Shown here: positions 10,224 through 20,786 of the stretch, piece by piece | Layout of the letters: each line of letters begins with the position of its first letter | Numbering within the stretch: position 1 is the first letter of the stretch | Assembly (NCBI RefSeq): GCF_030247185.1 | Contig: NC_080571.1 | Coordinates: 6,383,001-6,447,000 of the forward strand | Direction of reading: 5' to 3' | Length of the DNA: 64,000 nucleotides | Origin: Malaya genurostris | Taxonomy: Eukaryota > Arthropoda > Insecta > Diptera > Culicidae | Position numbers and translations under genes: made by a program | The notes under the pieces: generated by a model | What the model was told of the DNA's origin: nothing | What the model saw: only the letters and a program-made list of their open reading frames with translations | Databases searched by the model: none

Positions 10224-10686
10224 GATTGATAGTTCTACTAAAAATTTGATCGAAACATAAACAGCTATCATTAAGATTTTCTCGGCAATACTTTGTAGAT
10301 TAAGCAACACGAAAACGTATGAGGCAGGCGTGTGCGTTATGCCAGTCCAAATTTTCTAAAACTTAACTTTTGCTCGTTAGCTTGATTTGAAAGATAAATT
10401 ACTGAACCAACGTAGAAAAAAACAGACCAATTCAAGAATCAGGAACAAATATTAATAATAAGAATTCTTCAGATGATATAATGCCAATAAAAAATCTTTT
10501 TTGATTCCACTTATGTTTTCTTGAAACAATCAACATTTGTTTGAAATCGCTTTCCATCGCCTTTGTTCGATAATCGCTCTGTGATTCGGACTTGTCCGTA
10601 TATTCGGGTGCGAGCGAAGCCGACGCTGTTTCGTTGCTCGCATGAAGATCTATTCCTTGCAGTTGTTATTCGCATTGAACATAGCT
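10224..10686. other. spacer between the two I-like copies
   Basis: 463 bp separating the two head-to-head copies. An open frame from 10563 runs into copy 2 and creates a chance fusion of about 42 unrelated codons to the retrotransposon remnant. No other signal seen. Confidence 0.5.
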
Positions 10687-13396
10687 CTAACAGAAGGCCT
10701 CCAAACCCTTGGTGGGACGAAGAGTGCTCAGTTGCTAAGCACGCGAAACAAAATGCTTTCAGGACGTTTTTAAAACGAGGAGGAGGAACTCCTCATAATT
10801 TTGAAAAAATCTTGACTTCAGAAACCAAGTACAAGAGCATACTTCGGGCCAAGAAATGTAGCCATTGGAGACATTTTGTAGAAGGTTTGTCAAGAGAAAC
10901 CTCAATGGACACTCTTTGGAATACGGCCAGACGAATGAGGAATTGTAACGTAGGAAATGAGAGTGAGGAATACTCGAACCGATGGATATTGGACTTTGCG
11001 AGGAAAGTTTGTCCAGATTCGGTTCCTACGCAGAGCATTATTTGGAAATCTTCTCCAAATAATGGTTCCATTGATAGCCCCTTTTCAATGATGGAATTTT
11101 CCACAGCACTAATGTCTTGTAACAATAACGCTCCTGGGTTGAACAGAATTAAATTCAACTTGGTGAAGAATCTGCCCGACCTCGCAAAAAGACGTTTGTT
11201 GGAATTGTTCAACAAGTTTCTTGAGCAAAATATTGTTCCACCTGAATGGAGGCAAGTGAAAGTTATCGCCATTCAAAAGCCGGGGAAACCAGCTTCCAAT
11301 CACAACTCATATAGACCTATTGCAATGTTGTCCTGCATCAGAAAAATGTTCGAAAATATTATTCTTCGACGTCTCGACACTTGGGTCGAGACGAAAGGTT
11401 TATTGTCAGATACCTAGTTTGGAAACAAAGGGACGAATGATTGCCTTGCATGCCTTTCGTCTGACATCCAAATTGTCTTCGCCCAAAAACAACAAATGGC
11501 ATCTGCATCTTTAGACATTAAAGGAGCATTTGATTCAGTTTCCATTCATGCTGTTCCAGATAAGCTCCACCAACATGGACTTCCACCGGTTATAAATAAT
11601 TTTTTGCACAACCTTTTGTCAGAAAAGTGCATGTATTTTTCACATGGCGATTTGGCAACAATCAGAATTAGCTACATGGGTCTTCCGCAAGGCTCATGCC
11701 TCAGTCCGCTCCTGTATAATTTCTATGTAAACGACATTGACAGCTGTCTCGTAACCCCATGTACACTAAGACAATTGGCAGATGATGGCGTGGTTTCAGT
11801 TACTGGACCCAAAGCTGTTGATTTGCAAAAACCATTGCAAGATACCTTAAATAACTTGTCCGTTTGGGCTGTTCATCTGGGTATCGCATTCTCTGCGGAG
11901 AAAACAGTCGTCTTTTCAAGAAAGCATGATCCCACGCAGCTTTAGCTTCGTATGATGGGAAGAATGATCCAACAGGTTTTGACTTTCAAACACTTCGGGG
12001 TGTGGTTTGATTCCAAATGCTTGTGGGGAGGACACATTTGGTATCTGATAACAAAAAGCCAACAAAGAGTACATTTTCTTCGAACAATAACAGGATCTTG
12101 GTGGGGTGCTCTTCCGGAAGATCTAATAAAATTGTATCAGACAACGATACTTTCAGTTATAAAATATGGATGCGTTTGCTTTCGTTCCGCTGCAAACTCT
12201 CATATTATCAAACTTGAGCGAATTCAGTATCGTTGTTTGCGAATTGCCTTAGGCTGCATGCATTCGACACATACAATGAGTCTTGAAGTTCTGGCGGAAG
12301 ATCTTCCATTGAAAGATCGCTTTTGGGAGCTTTCGTCGCGACTGCATATAAGATGTGAGGTACTGAATACCCTGATTATTAACAGCTTCGAAAGGCTAGT
12401 GGAACTTCAATCTCAAACAAGATTCATGACAGTATATTTTAACCATATGTCACAGGAAATCAACCCTTCAAGATATATTGCTATCCGTGTCAGCCTCCTA
12501 AATGTCCCTGACTCAACTTTATTTTTCGACACATCCATGCAGCGCGAATTGCGTGGAATCCCGGAACACCTACGCTCGATGGAAATCCCAAAAATATTTA
12601 CAAGTAAGTTCCGGCATATTGACTCTGAGAAAATATTCATCACGGACGGATCACGAATTGAGGAGGCTGTTGGGTTTGGTATATTCAATAATAATGTTTC
12701 GGCTTCATTTAGGCTTCAAGAACCTGCATCTGTTTATATAGCAGAGTTAGCAGCAGTTCATTATAGCTTGAATGTAATCGTCACATTATCTCCAAACCAT
12801 TATTTCCTCTTCACAGATAGTCTGAGTGCAATTGAAGCCATTCGCTCAAACGCTGCTGGCAAAAATGAAACGTTTTTCTTGGGCAAAATAAAACAGTGCC
12901 TGAACGACATATTGAATAATAATTATCAAATCACAATAGTTTGGGTCCCGTCTCATTGCTCCATTCCAGGCAATGAAAGAGCCGATATTTTAGCCAAACG
13001 GTGTGCTATTGAGGGTGAAATTTATTAGAGACCGTTTGGTTTCAACGAGTTCTATAGCGCGACTCGCCAAAGAACACTTGCCAGCTGGCAAGCTTCTTGG
13101 GATAAAGATGATCTGGGTCGGTGGATGCACTCAATTATTCCTAAAATATGGCATGGTTCAGGGGACTGCATGTGAGTAGGTATTTCATTCGTATGATGTC
13201 CAGATTCATGTCCAATCACTACACGCTAGATGCACATTTCCTTCGAATTGAACTCTCCGAGACTAATCATTGTGCTTGTGGTGAAGATTATCGGGATATT
13301 GATCATGTCGTTTGGACATGCGTGGTGTATCGTGATGTCAGATCTCCAATGTCCCAGTTCGAGACATTCTTGCTTGTCGTGAAGTTCCTTACATGA
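10687..13396 (+). pseudogene. I-like ORF2 remnant (RT and RNase H)
   Basis: Coding remnant of ORF2 from the NRRPPNPWW linker to the C-terminal cysteine/histidine cluster (CACGEDYRDIDHVVWTC near 13272-13322). Breaks include a TAG at 11415 followed by a small deletion (copy 1 reads DTQFGFRRNKG there), a TAG at 11943 where copy 1 has CAG, a TAG at 13026, and further frame damage to 13396. It keeps the RT segment that copy 1 has lost: GLPQGSCLSPLLYN and LADD (residues usually FADD or YADD). RNase H residues TDGS, AELAA, TDSLSA and NERAD are present. It makes no intact protein, but is the best guide in this window to what copy 1 has deleted. Confidence 0.88.
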
Positions 13397-13828
13397 TACT
13401 TCTTTATCATTTCATAAACGCAATTGAAGTTTAAATTTAATAATTGACCCTTTTGAGGGTTAGTTCTGGCTCCTACTGCATCCATTGTTCATTAAAAAGC
13501 AAAATTTTAATAGAAATGATGTGCTGATAAAAACAAACTCGAAATATTCCACGAAATCAACAACAAAACGTATTAAAATTTCAGCTTATTTTACAATTTA
13601 TAGCAGTTAATCGTTTGGTTCAAATAATGTTCTCAAGTAGATTTAATAATAAATAACGAAATACCTAATATGATATTTAAACAATAAGAGGAATATGTTT
13701 TATTAAACTCAAACCGTTGTGACTATATTAGTATTATTTTAGGATAAGAATACTATGTAAAAGTGATGCTACGGCGAAGAAAAATTTATGTAAATTGCCT
13801 TAAGAAATAAACGTATTTATGAAAAAAA
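10687..13828 (+). mobile_element. 5'-truncated I-like retrotransposon, copy 2
   Basis: Nucleotide similarity to copy 1 begins at CTAACAGAAGGCC (about 10687), within the linker between endonuclease and RT. It runs through RT, RNase H and the 3' UTR to an AATAAA at 13806 and a run of A at 13822-13828. ATAGC precedes the left edge (10681-10685) and follows the tail, a weak 5-bp target duplication. Truncation at the 5' end is the usual product of incomplete target-primed reverse transcription. Orientation is opposite to copy 1, so the pair forms a 3-kb inverted repeat with about 4 kb of non-homologous DNA between the matching parts. Confidence 0.9.
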
Positions 13829-14109
13829 TAGCCCATACGCATACGCAAAATTTTCTATATTTTAATACGTGTTTACTTTAGAAGTTTAATACCTAACCGC
13901 TTTACTAGAGCACTAATTGATAGTAATTACTTTGTATATTAAAATTGTTCTCAAGTGTCACTATTTTATTTGTATCATAACCATGCAAAGTTCACACAAA
14001 TGACCAAAGAAAAGTAAGCAACATATTCGTGTGAATCTTATGTTCGAAACCCTTAGGTAATACTTCCATCTTTTGACAAACCATTGCCAAAGGTTCAAAT
14101 TAGTTATTT
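13829..14109. other. no gene seen
   Basis: AT-rich sequence between the copy 2 tail and the next inverted-repeat element. Confidence 0.5.
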
Positions 14110-14461
14110 GGTTTAAAAAATATACTCATATCGACTACAAATATTTTTCATCAAGTATGATGTAACATTTGAAATAATTGGTTGAAAAACGACTACAATC
14201 ACTGAAATCACAAAACGACGCATACGAACACAATTTGTTATATTTCAGTTATCAATCGAAGTCGATGTGCGTGGGAAGTGCTTGTGTCAGTTTATTTGGC
14301 TAGATAAATAATTCAAATTAAAATAATTATACAAAATGTGTTCGTATGTCTCGTTTTGTGAATTCAGTTTAGAGTAGCCGTTTATCAACCCTATATTTCT
14401 AATGTTACACCATACTTGACGAAAAATATTCGTAGTCGTTGTGAGTACAATTTATTAAACC
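14110..14461. mobile_element. 352-bp inverted-repeat (foldback) element
   Basis: The left arm (about 14110-14235) and right arm (about 14335-14461) are reverse complements with scattered mismatches. They share GGTTTAA ends, CGACTACNAATATTTTTC, CAAGTATGNTGTAACATT and CATACGAACACA blocks. Termini read GGTTTA and TAAACC. No coding. A related arm fragment is seen at about 47555-47600. Superfamily and target duplication are not clear. Confidence 0.75.
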
Positions 14462-14499
14462 ATTGTATTTTGTTTAACCTGTTACTAAATAATGTATAA

Positions 14500-14570
14500 A
14501 ATTAAAGTTGCCCTGAAGATGAAGGTATAACCTTCGGAACGTTGGCCGTTTACGAAAAATAAATGTTTTG
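14500..14570 (+). other. conserved stem-loop followed by AATAAA
   Basis: CTGAAGATGAAGGTATAACC, then TTCGGAACGTTGG, forms a hairpin (GAAGGT/ACCTTC), followed by an AAAAATAAATG string. The same layout recurs near 47745-47785 (plus) and 47491-47538 (minus). It looks like a conserved 3'-end module of a dispersed element. Confidence 0.55.
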
Positions 14571-14936
14571 ACGAGAAACCAATTGGCCAAAAAGCCATCT
14601 TTCAATTTGAAACAACTTTAATTGGTCGCAGCCGCATCGAATTAAATTGTTTCAATTTGTATTTTTTAATATTTTTGCTGGTATATTTCTGAAAACACTG
14701 TTTTTGACAGGACAGAAGTTGGAGAAAGAACTTTGCGTAAAGCGGAACCGCGACCAAAATTTACATGTAATCATCTTCGAACAAAAAATGATATTGATAC
14801 CAATAAAGATTTCAACAATTTTTACATTTTTTTTAAATCGAAGCCTATAACATCACCCTTTAGTTGCTTATCAAATGATTCGATCTCAGCTATGCCGGTT
14901 CCCAGTCCCCGGTTTCGGAAGGCCCAGATATAGTGG
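14571..14936. other. no gene seen
   Basis: AT-rich stretch leading into the RTE-like relic; only short frames without similarity. Confidence 0.45.
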
Positions 14937-16515
14937 TACTATGACGAGCATCTGAATGGCGAAGCACAAGATACAGAGAACGACACAGGAAAACGCTCAG
15001 CCGACGACAGATTCCCAGCACCTAATCTGTCGGACATAAGTGAAGACATCGGCAAGCTGAGGAACAACAAAGCAGGAGAGGCACTGGCTAGAGCACTGCA
15101 CTGGATGATTTCTAAGATTTGGGAGGAGGAAATTCTACCGCAGGAATGGTTGGATGAAGTGGTATGTCCCGTCTACAAAAAGGGCGATAAGCTAGATTGT
15201 TGCAATCACCGTGCAATCACATTGCTCAACGCCGCCTACAAGGTACTCTCTCAAATCCTTTGCCGTCGTCTATCACCAATAGCTAAGGAATTCGTATGGC
15301 CGTACCAAGCGGGATTTACTGGAGCCCGCGCCACTACGGATCACATATTCGCGATACGACAAGTACTCCAGAAGTGTCGTGAATACAACGTACCCACGCA
15401 TCACCTATTCATTGACTTCAAAGCGGCATACTATACAATCGATCGAGAACAGCTATGGCAGATAATGCACGAATACGGTTTCCCGGATAAACTGACGCGA
15501 TTGGTCAAAGCAACGATGGATAGAGTGATGTGCTACGTCCGAGTATTTGCGACGCTCTCGAGTCCCTTCGAATCTCGGAGAGGGCTACGTCAAGGTGATG
15601 GACTTTCTTGTATCTTGTTCAATATTGCCCTGGAAGGTGTGATTCGAAGAGCGAGGATCGACACGAGTGGCACGATCTTCCGAAAGTCCGTACAACTTTT
15701 TGGCTTCGCTGACGATATTGATATTGTGACACGTAACCTTGAGAAGATGACGGAAACCTACATCGGACTGAAAGCTGAAGCTAGGCGTTTCGGACTGGCC
15801 ATAAATGCGTCGAAAACAAAATACATGAGAGGAAAAGATTCCAGAGAAGAAACACTACGCCTCTCACCACGAATATTGATAGACGGTGACGATATCGAGG
15901 TGACGATATTCGTGTATTTGGGCTCACTGGTGACCGCCGATAATGACACCAGCAGAGAAATTCATAGACGTATTTTGGCAGGGAATCGTGCGTACTTTGG
16001 ACTCGAGAAAAGTACGCCACCGCACGAAATTGACCATCTACAAAACGCTAATTAGACCGGTTGTTCTCTATGGCCACGAGACCTGGACTATGCTGGCAGA
16101 GGACCAACGCGCCCTCAGTGTTTTCGAATGAAAGGTACTGAGGACCATCTATGGCGGAGTGCAGATGGAAGACGGAACATGGTGACGGCGTATGAATCAC
16201 GAATTGCAACAGCTGCTAGGAGAACCACCTATCGTACGGACAGCTAAAATCGGACATCTACGATGGGCTGAGCATGTCATAAGGATATCGAACGACAGTC
16301 CAGTGAAAATGGTTCTTGAATCTAATCCGACTGGTACAAGAAGAAGAGAAGCGTAGCGAGCAAGGTGGATCGATCAAGTGGAGGGTGATCTCAGAAGCAT
16401 CCGTGCCTTGAGTGGCTGGCGACGAGCAGCCATGGACCGAGTTATGTGGAGACGTATGCTTGATACATCAAAGGACACCCCAGACCTATAGCTGTTAGGT
16501 AAGGTAAGTAAGTAA
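14937..16515 (+). pseudogene. RTE-like non-LTR reverse transcriptase relic
   Basis: Similarity starts near 14937 (acidic linker ahead of RT), and the longest open part is 15105-16055. RT motifs read in order: WLDEVVCPVYKKGDK, NHRAITLLNAAYKVLS, FIDFKAAYYTID (motif A), RRGLRQGDGLSCILFNI (motif B), LFGFADDIDI (motif C), and INASKTKYM. After a frameshift near 16015 the thumb/C-terminal part continues (IRPVVLYGHETW, FE-stop-KVLRTIYGG, RRMNHELQQLLGEPP, RWAGHVIR) to about 16495, with stops at about 16129, 16183 and 16355. A short deletion near 15070 removes the segment normally between KNNKA and GEALA. The relic ends in a short GTAA-like repeat (TTAGGTAAGGTAAGTAAG), which fits RTE-type tails. There is no endonuclease. 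Clade call moderate. Confidence 0.85.
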
Positions 16516-17667
16516 TTTCTCAGACACGACTGAATATATTTCCACAAATTTAGACTAAAATTGAAGGCCTACGGTGTCAAAGACTGCTATTGACTTTTGT
16601 TCGGATACGACTTTCGTTTCTGGAACAACAGGATGTGTGTTTAAAATTTATACCGTCATATACAGCGGAAATGCTTAAGAAAACGAAGAATTCTTATAAA
16701 CTTTGCTCAAAAATTCAAAAATTGGGAAGGTGAATGCTCGAGTAAACTTTTTTGTTCTTATTCAAGGTTCAAATAAAAATTTTCTGAAGAATCCTAAAAT
16801 AATTTCTTCAACAAATTTTTGTCAGACGAGGGATGCATTGGCAATGGTAACCTCCCAACTAACAATTTTTGTTATGCTAGCTTATTTGTGACCAGAAATT
16901 TGAGTTTTTGTTACTAACATCTAACCACTTGCGTGACTCAAAATGCGCAGTTTCTACTAGTTTCTATGTTGGTTAAAAATAAGTTGTCGTTACGTTGTTA
17001 GGCATACTGAAATAACTTAAAATAACTTATAACTTGAAAATAACTTATTTTCAAGTAAACTAGTTGAAACTTTGTTGCCATCGACATTATAAACATTGAA
17101 TGAATCCATAATGTTTTTTCTATCAACAATAAAAAGACAGTATAGTATTTGAAATTACAAATTTAATACAAGGTACAAATTTCACAACGATTTTAAAACT
17201 ATCGAGCGGAATTAAATTTTAAATCACTGTTTTTTATGCGCCTTCAATCAACATCTGCTAATGAAGATATGAACAATAAACAAAGAAAAAACCTTATGTT
17301 CAGAATGCTCAAAACTAATCCAAGTAGAGTGATTTTTCATTATTTTAAATTCATATATCATGATAACTGTAATATCACAATCGATGTTTAATCCCTATCT
17401 TGTTTTCTTCGAGTTTATAATAGGACAAAAAGGACTGCTCTGCCTTTCATTAGTTTCGTCAAAAAGTAGTTTTGAAAAAAAGTAATATCCTGGTTTTATT
17501 TATGTTTTATACACTTCTTACGACTCCATAGTATGATCGCCATATGCAAACCAACAAAACTTTTTTAGGTTGCATTTCCGTTATCATTACGTTGAGAAAA
17601 CCTACCGATAGCTATCTGAATCAATGCAGAAATTGTATGCTGTAATCTTATAATATCTATATTATTA
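16516..17667. other. gene-free AT-rich stretch
   Basis: No gene recognised. Around 16970-17060 ATAACTTATTTTCAAG-type strings recur and resemble parts of the direct repeat at 20298-20786, so some of this is old repeat. Confidence 0.45.
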
Positions 17668-18056
17668 CCTTTTTTTATAAATATAAAAAATAGGTATAGA
17701 ATTCGCTCAAACTTTAGAAAAATTTTCCGAGGCCCGGAGGGCCGAATGTCATATACCAATCGATTCAGCTCAACGAACTGAGTAAATGTCCGTGTGTGTG
17801 TATGTGTGTGTGTTGTCAACTAAGAGGTCGAAATCTCAGAGATGTCTGGACCGATTTTGATCAAACTAGTCGCAAATGAAAGGTCTCCCCGTCACCCAGA
17901 ACGCTATTGAATGGTTTTGAGATCGGATGTTTACTTTTTGAGTTATACGAAGTTTTATTTCAAAATTTTCAGTTTTTTGACAGTATCTGTCACAATTGAT
18001 CTTGAAAACAGAATATATTTTCAGACTTAGATTCCGCACGGTAATAGCTATCCAAC

Positions 18057-18068
18057 AAGCCATAGATT
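18057..18068. repeat. 12-bp direct repeat flanking the foldback (left)
   Basis: AAGCCATAGATT, repeated exactly at 18750-18761. Probably the target-site duplication of the inserted foldback. Confidence 0.65.
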
Positions 18069-18213
18069 TTTAACGATTTATTAATTTTTAGTTTGACGTA
18101 AAGCCGCCATGACTAAGTTCAGTTTTTGCAATGACTGAGCGGAAGAAATATATATTGGAGAAGCCAAGTGAAAGAAAAACTAACAGAAAAGATGAATTTT
18201 TGGAAAAAGATAC

Positions 18214-18285
18214 GCTCAGAGACAGGACTCGAACCTGCGTTCTTATGCATTCCGTGCATACGCACTACCATTTCGCCACTCTGAT
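18214..18285 (-). tRNA. tRNA-like sequence, left arm
   Basis: 72 nt on the minus strand fold by eye as a tRNA. The acceptor (ATCAGAG with CTCTGAG) pairs 6 of 7. The D stem is GCG/TGC with a GGTAG loop end. The anticodon stem TATGC/GCATA is perfect around the 7-nt loop ACGGAAT, followed by a 5-nt variable region and a T arm GCAGG-TTCGAGT-CCTGT. Box A-like TGGCGAAATGG and box B GGTTCGAGTCC are present, and a T5 run follows. The loop gives anticodon GGA, but position 33 is C instead of the near-invariant U, and serine tRNAs normally have a long variable arm. It may therefore be a pseudo-tRNA or SINE head. Confidence 0.55.
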
Positions 18286-18586
18286 CTTGTTTTAGTCACT
18301 CTCAAACTCGAAACAGACATAGTAGCAACGTACATCGAACATGGTCTACATCCTGGCCGTCACCCGACCGACTGGCACCATTAAAGAAGGTGACAAGCGA
18401 TTATAAATACACTCTCCTACTCAATGCTTGATCGGAGAAATAGGTATAAAGCGAGAGGACTAGTGTTTGATGGACAGAGAAGATGTTTGGATGTAAGATA
18501 TCGGTCGGGTGACGGCCAGGATGTAGACCATGTTCGATGTACGTTGCTACTATGTCTGTTACGAGTTTTAGAGTGACTAAAACAAG

Positions 18587-18658
18587 ATCAGAGTGGCGAA
18601 ATGGTAGCGCGTATGCACGGAATGCATAAGAACGCAGGTTCGAGTCCTGTCTCTGAGC
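18587..18658 (+). tRNA. tRNA-like sequence, right arm
   Basis: The inverted partner of the left-arm tRNA-like gene, with the same fold and the same loop ACGGAAT. One base differs: GCG/CGC in the D stem here is a full Watson-Crick stem. A TTTTT run at about 18662-18667 is a plausible RNA polymerase III terminator. The same doubts about C33 and isotype apply. Confidence 0.55.
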
Positions 18659-18749
18659 GTATCTTTTTCCAAAAATTCATCTTTTCTGTTAGTTTTTCTT
18701 TCACTTGTCTTCTCCAATATATATTTCCGCTCTGTCATTGCAAAAACTG

Positions 18750-18761
18750 AAGCCATAGATT
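18750..18761. repeat. 12-bp direct repeat flanking the foldback (right)
   Basis: AAGCCATAGATT, identical to 18057-18068. Confidence 0.65.
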
Positions 18762-20297
18762 GTTAAAATCCGTCCATTTTAAACGGAGATATAGAAATTT
18801 TTGTGTAAGCGAATTTTTCCCCTATTCCAGCAGTATAAGTTTTGAGCGCTGTCTGGCAAAGAAATGCTTGGGAGCAACATAAAACACGATTTTTTTATAC
18901 TGTTACCTACATTTGTTTCTAAGTATCCAAAAGACTGTGTACAGCATGATATTTTGCATCGGACCGATTTTAGCACGGTTCGTTTTTGGCAACATAATCG
19001 TTCGAATATGCCATATGTAAACCAGATGATGGCAGATTTTTCGAGTTGAAAGCAATTCCATAATTATATTGTTTTAAACTACTTACAGCAATAAATGCTG
19101 GAATAACATAACAGCCATATACTATTCGAATCAGTTCGTCGAGATCAGCAAATGCGTGTGTGACAAATAATTTCACCCAATTTTTTCGGAGATGACTCAA
19201 CCGTTTTCTACAAACTCAGATTCATATAAAAAGTCGTATGCTCCCAAACAAGGTTCCTGCATTATGTTTCTTTCCGACCTCTGGTTCCGGAACTACAGGA
19301 TGATATGTGCAACGAAATTAAAACTGTGGTACTCATTTTTCTCGTAGATGACTGAACCGATCTAAGATTCAAATGAAATCTACGAATCATCTCAGATTCA
19401 AACGAAAAGTTTTAAGATTCTATAAAACATCTTGTTTTTCAGTCAGATCCAACTTGCGGTTTCGGAGGTACAGGGTGATTAGTATAAAAATGTCTATTTC
19501 ACATAAATTAATCAGGTTTATCGGGTTAGCAGATTTTAATAGTTGATAACCAAATAAACTTATTTCAGATTTAGTGATATTCAGTTTTCGTTTCGGAAGG
19601 CACCCAAGAATTTATTTCGCACTACGATTTCTTAAAGATGTCTACATTGATTTTCAAACATTTTGAAACAAATGTAAACTATACAGCTACTCAGGTGAAT
19701 TTATCTGACTTCGGCTACATGTTTAGTGACTACGGAATTTCGAATTCCGGTTCCAGTATCCAATTTTATCCAATTCTGACGTCCGATTCTGAAATTGTAG
19801 GATGATAATTTTTAAAATTCAAAGCGATATAGACGATGACAATCCCGAAAAGCTTTAAAGTTGGACTCAAAAATATTGCAATTTATTCGTCATATGGCTA
19901 TACGAATCGGTTTGGGTTATGCTAGTTCCTGAATACCGGCTCTGGAAGTACCTTAAATTACCCTAAACTCTAAAGTGGAAATTACTTCGACATATCATGG
20001 CATGTTTTATCGATTATCACACTTTTAGATTCAAATTCGATCCGATTTGCAGTTTCGACATTACAGAGTAATGAGTGATTAAAATCTCAAATTGCCACTT
20101 TAAACGACGGACATTAGAATAATGTCATAAAAACTGAAACATCGAAGAAAATTCATGCAAAAAACACATGCGGATTGATAAAAAAAGGTATCATCTCACT
20201 GCTAGGTGGATTGAGCACGTTTTGCTACATCAATTCACCGTTACGATTTACATATACGCTTACGTATTTATAATGGTTTCACAACCTTTTTTCAACT

Positions 20298-20786
20298 AGT
20301 AGCTAAAACCAAAACTGTGATTAAAGATATGTTAGTATCAAGTAACGATAACTTATAAATGATAGCTAGTTCAATGTTTATGTTATAAAGAAACACTGCC
20401 GTCACCTTGTTTTAACCAGCATAACATAAAAAACAAGTTCGTGCTCTTGTTGCAACAAAGTTGGGCTAAGTGGTATCAGAACTAGTTACGGATTGCTAAT
20501 GTTGGAGTCAAATAAACTTATTTTCAACTTGTAGCTAGAAGCATAGTTGTTATTAAAGATATGTTTGGGTTAAGTTACGATAGCTTATAATTTATAATTA
20601 ATTCAATATGACAACAATATGTGGTGATTTGAAACCTAAATAACTATTTCGTAATTAGTTATGTTATGAAGAAACATTGCTGTCACCTTGCTATATTGAG
20701 TATAACATAAAAAAACATATTCGTGCTCTTGTTGCAACATAACTTGGACATCAGAACTAGTTGCGGATTGCTACTTGGGCTTGCTT
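20298..20786 (+). repeat. direct tandem duplication, unit about 245-280 bp
   Basis: Two degenerate copies in a row. Shared blocks include ATTAAAGATATGTT, ACGATANCTTATAA, GAAACANTGCNGTCACCTTG, CGTGCTCTTGTTGCAACA and CAGAACTAGTTNCGGATTGCTA. The second copy carries an extra stretch, so spacing grows from about 241 to 282 bp across the unit. Confidence 0.7.

Larger units (their letters stand above)
18069..18749. mobile_element. foldback element with two tRNA-like genes in inverted arms
   Basis: Two arms of about 250 bp (18118-18371 and 18501-18751) are reverse complements with roughly five substitutions and one 3-bp indel, about 98% identity. They are separated by a 129-bp spacer. Each arm carries a complete tRNA-like cloverleaf, facing outward, followed by a T5 run. 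The whole is bracketed by a 12-bp direct repeat. About 50 bp on the left (18069-18117) lies inside the direct repeats but outside the arm match. It could be an inverted dimer of a tRNA-derived SINE or a duplicated tRNA locus; no protein is encoded. Confidence 0.85.
17668..20217 (+). repeat. dispersed repeat with GT tract (copy B), interrupted by a foldback
   Basis: It starts CCTTTTTTTATAAATAT, then carries the conserved module GAGGCCCGGAGGGCCGAA - CATATACC - GAACTGAG and a short GT tract (17793-17812). A long interior follows with degenerate blocks of the type GGTTCCGGAACTACAGG (near 19275, 19458, 19940 and 20055). It ends at an ATGCGGATTGAT - GGTATCATCTCACTGCTAGGTGGA module. The same start module is found at 29998 and, inverted, at 31728. 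The end module recurs at 32787 and 38020 (plus), and at 25378 and 31019 (minus). No coding. The foldback at 18069-18749 sits inside. Confidence 0.7.

Noticed and set aside
9588..10310. Overlapping frames on both strands in the I-like 5' UTR
   Set aside because: They come from GC-richer sub-repeats and are open in several frames at once; no motif.
10563..10686. Extra N-terminal domain fused to the copy 2 remnant
   Set aside because: The 42 codons before NRRPPNPWW are unrelated to copy 1, lie outside the element edge, and the frame is broken by a stop at 11415; a chance fusion.
18214..18658. Two ordinary functional tRNA-Ser genes
   Set aside because: Anticodon GGA is implied, but C33, a mismatch in the acceptor and a 5-nt variable region do not fit a serine tRNA; kept only as tRNA-like.
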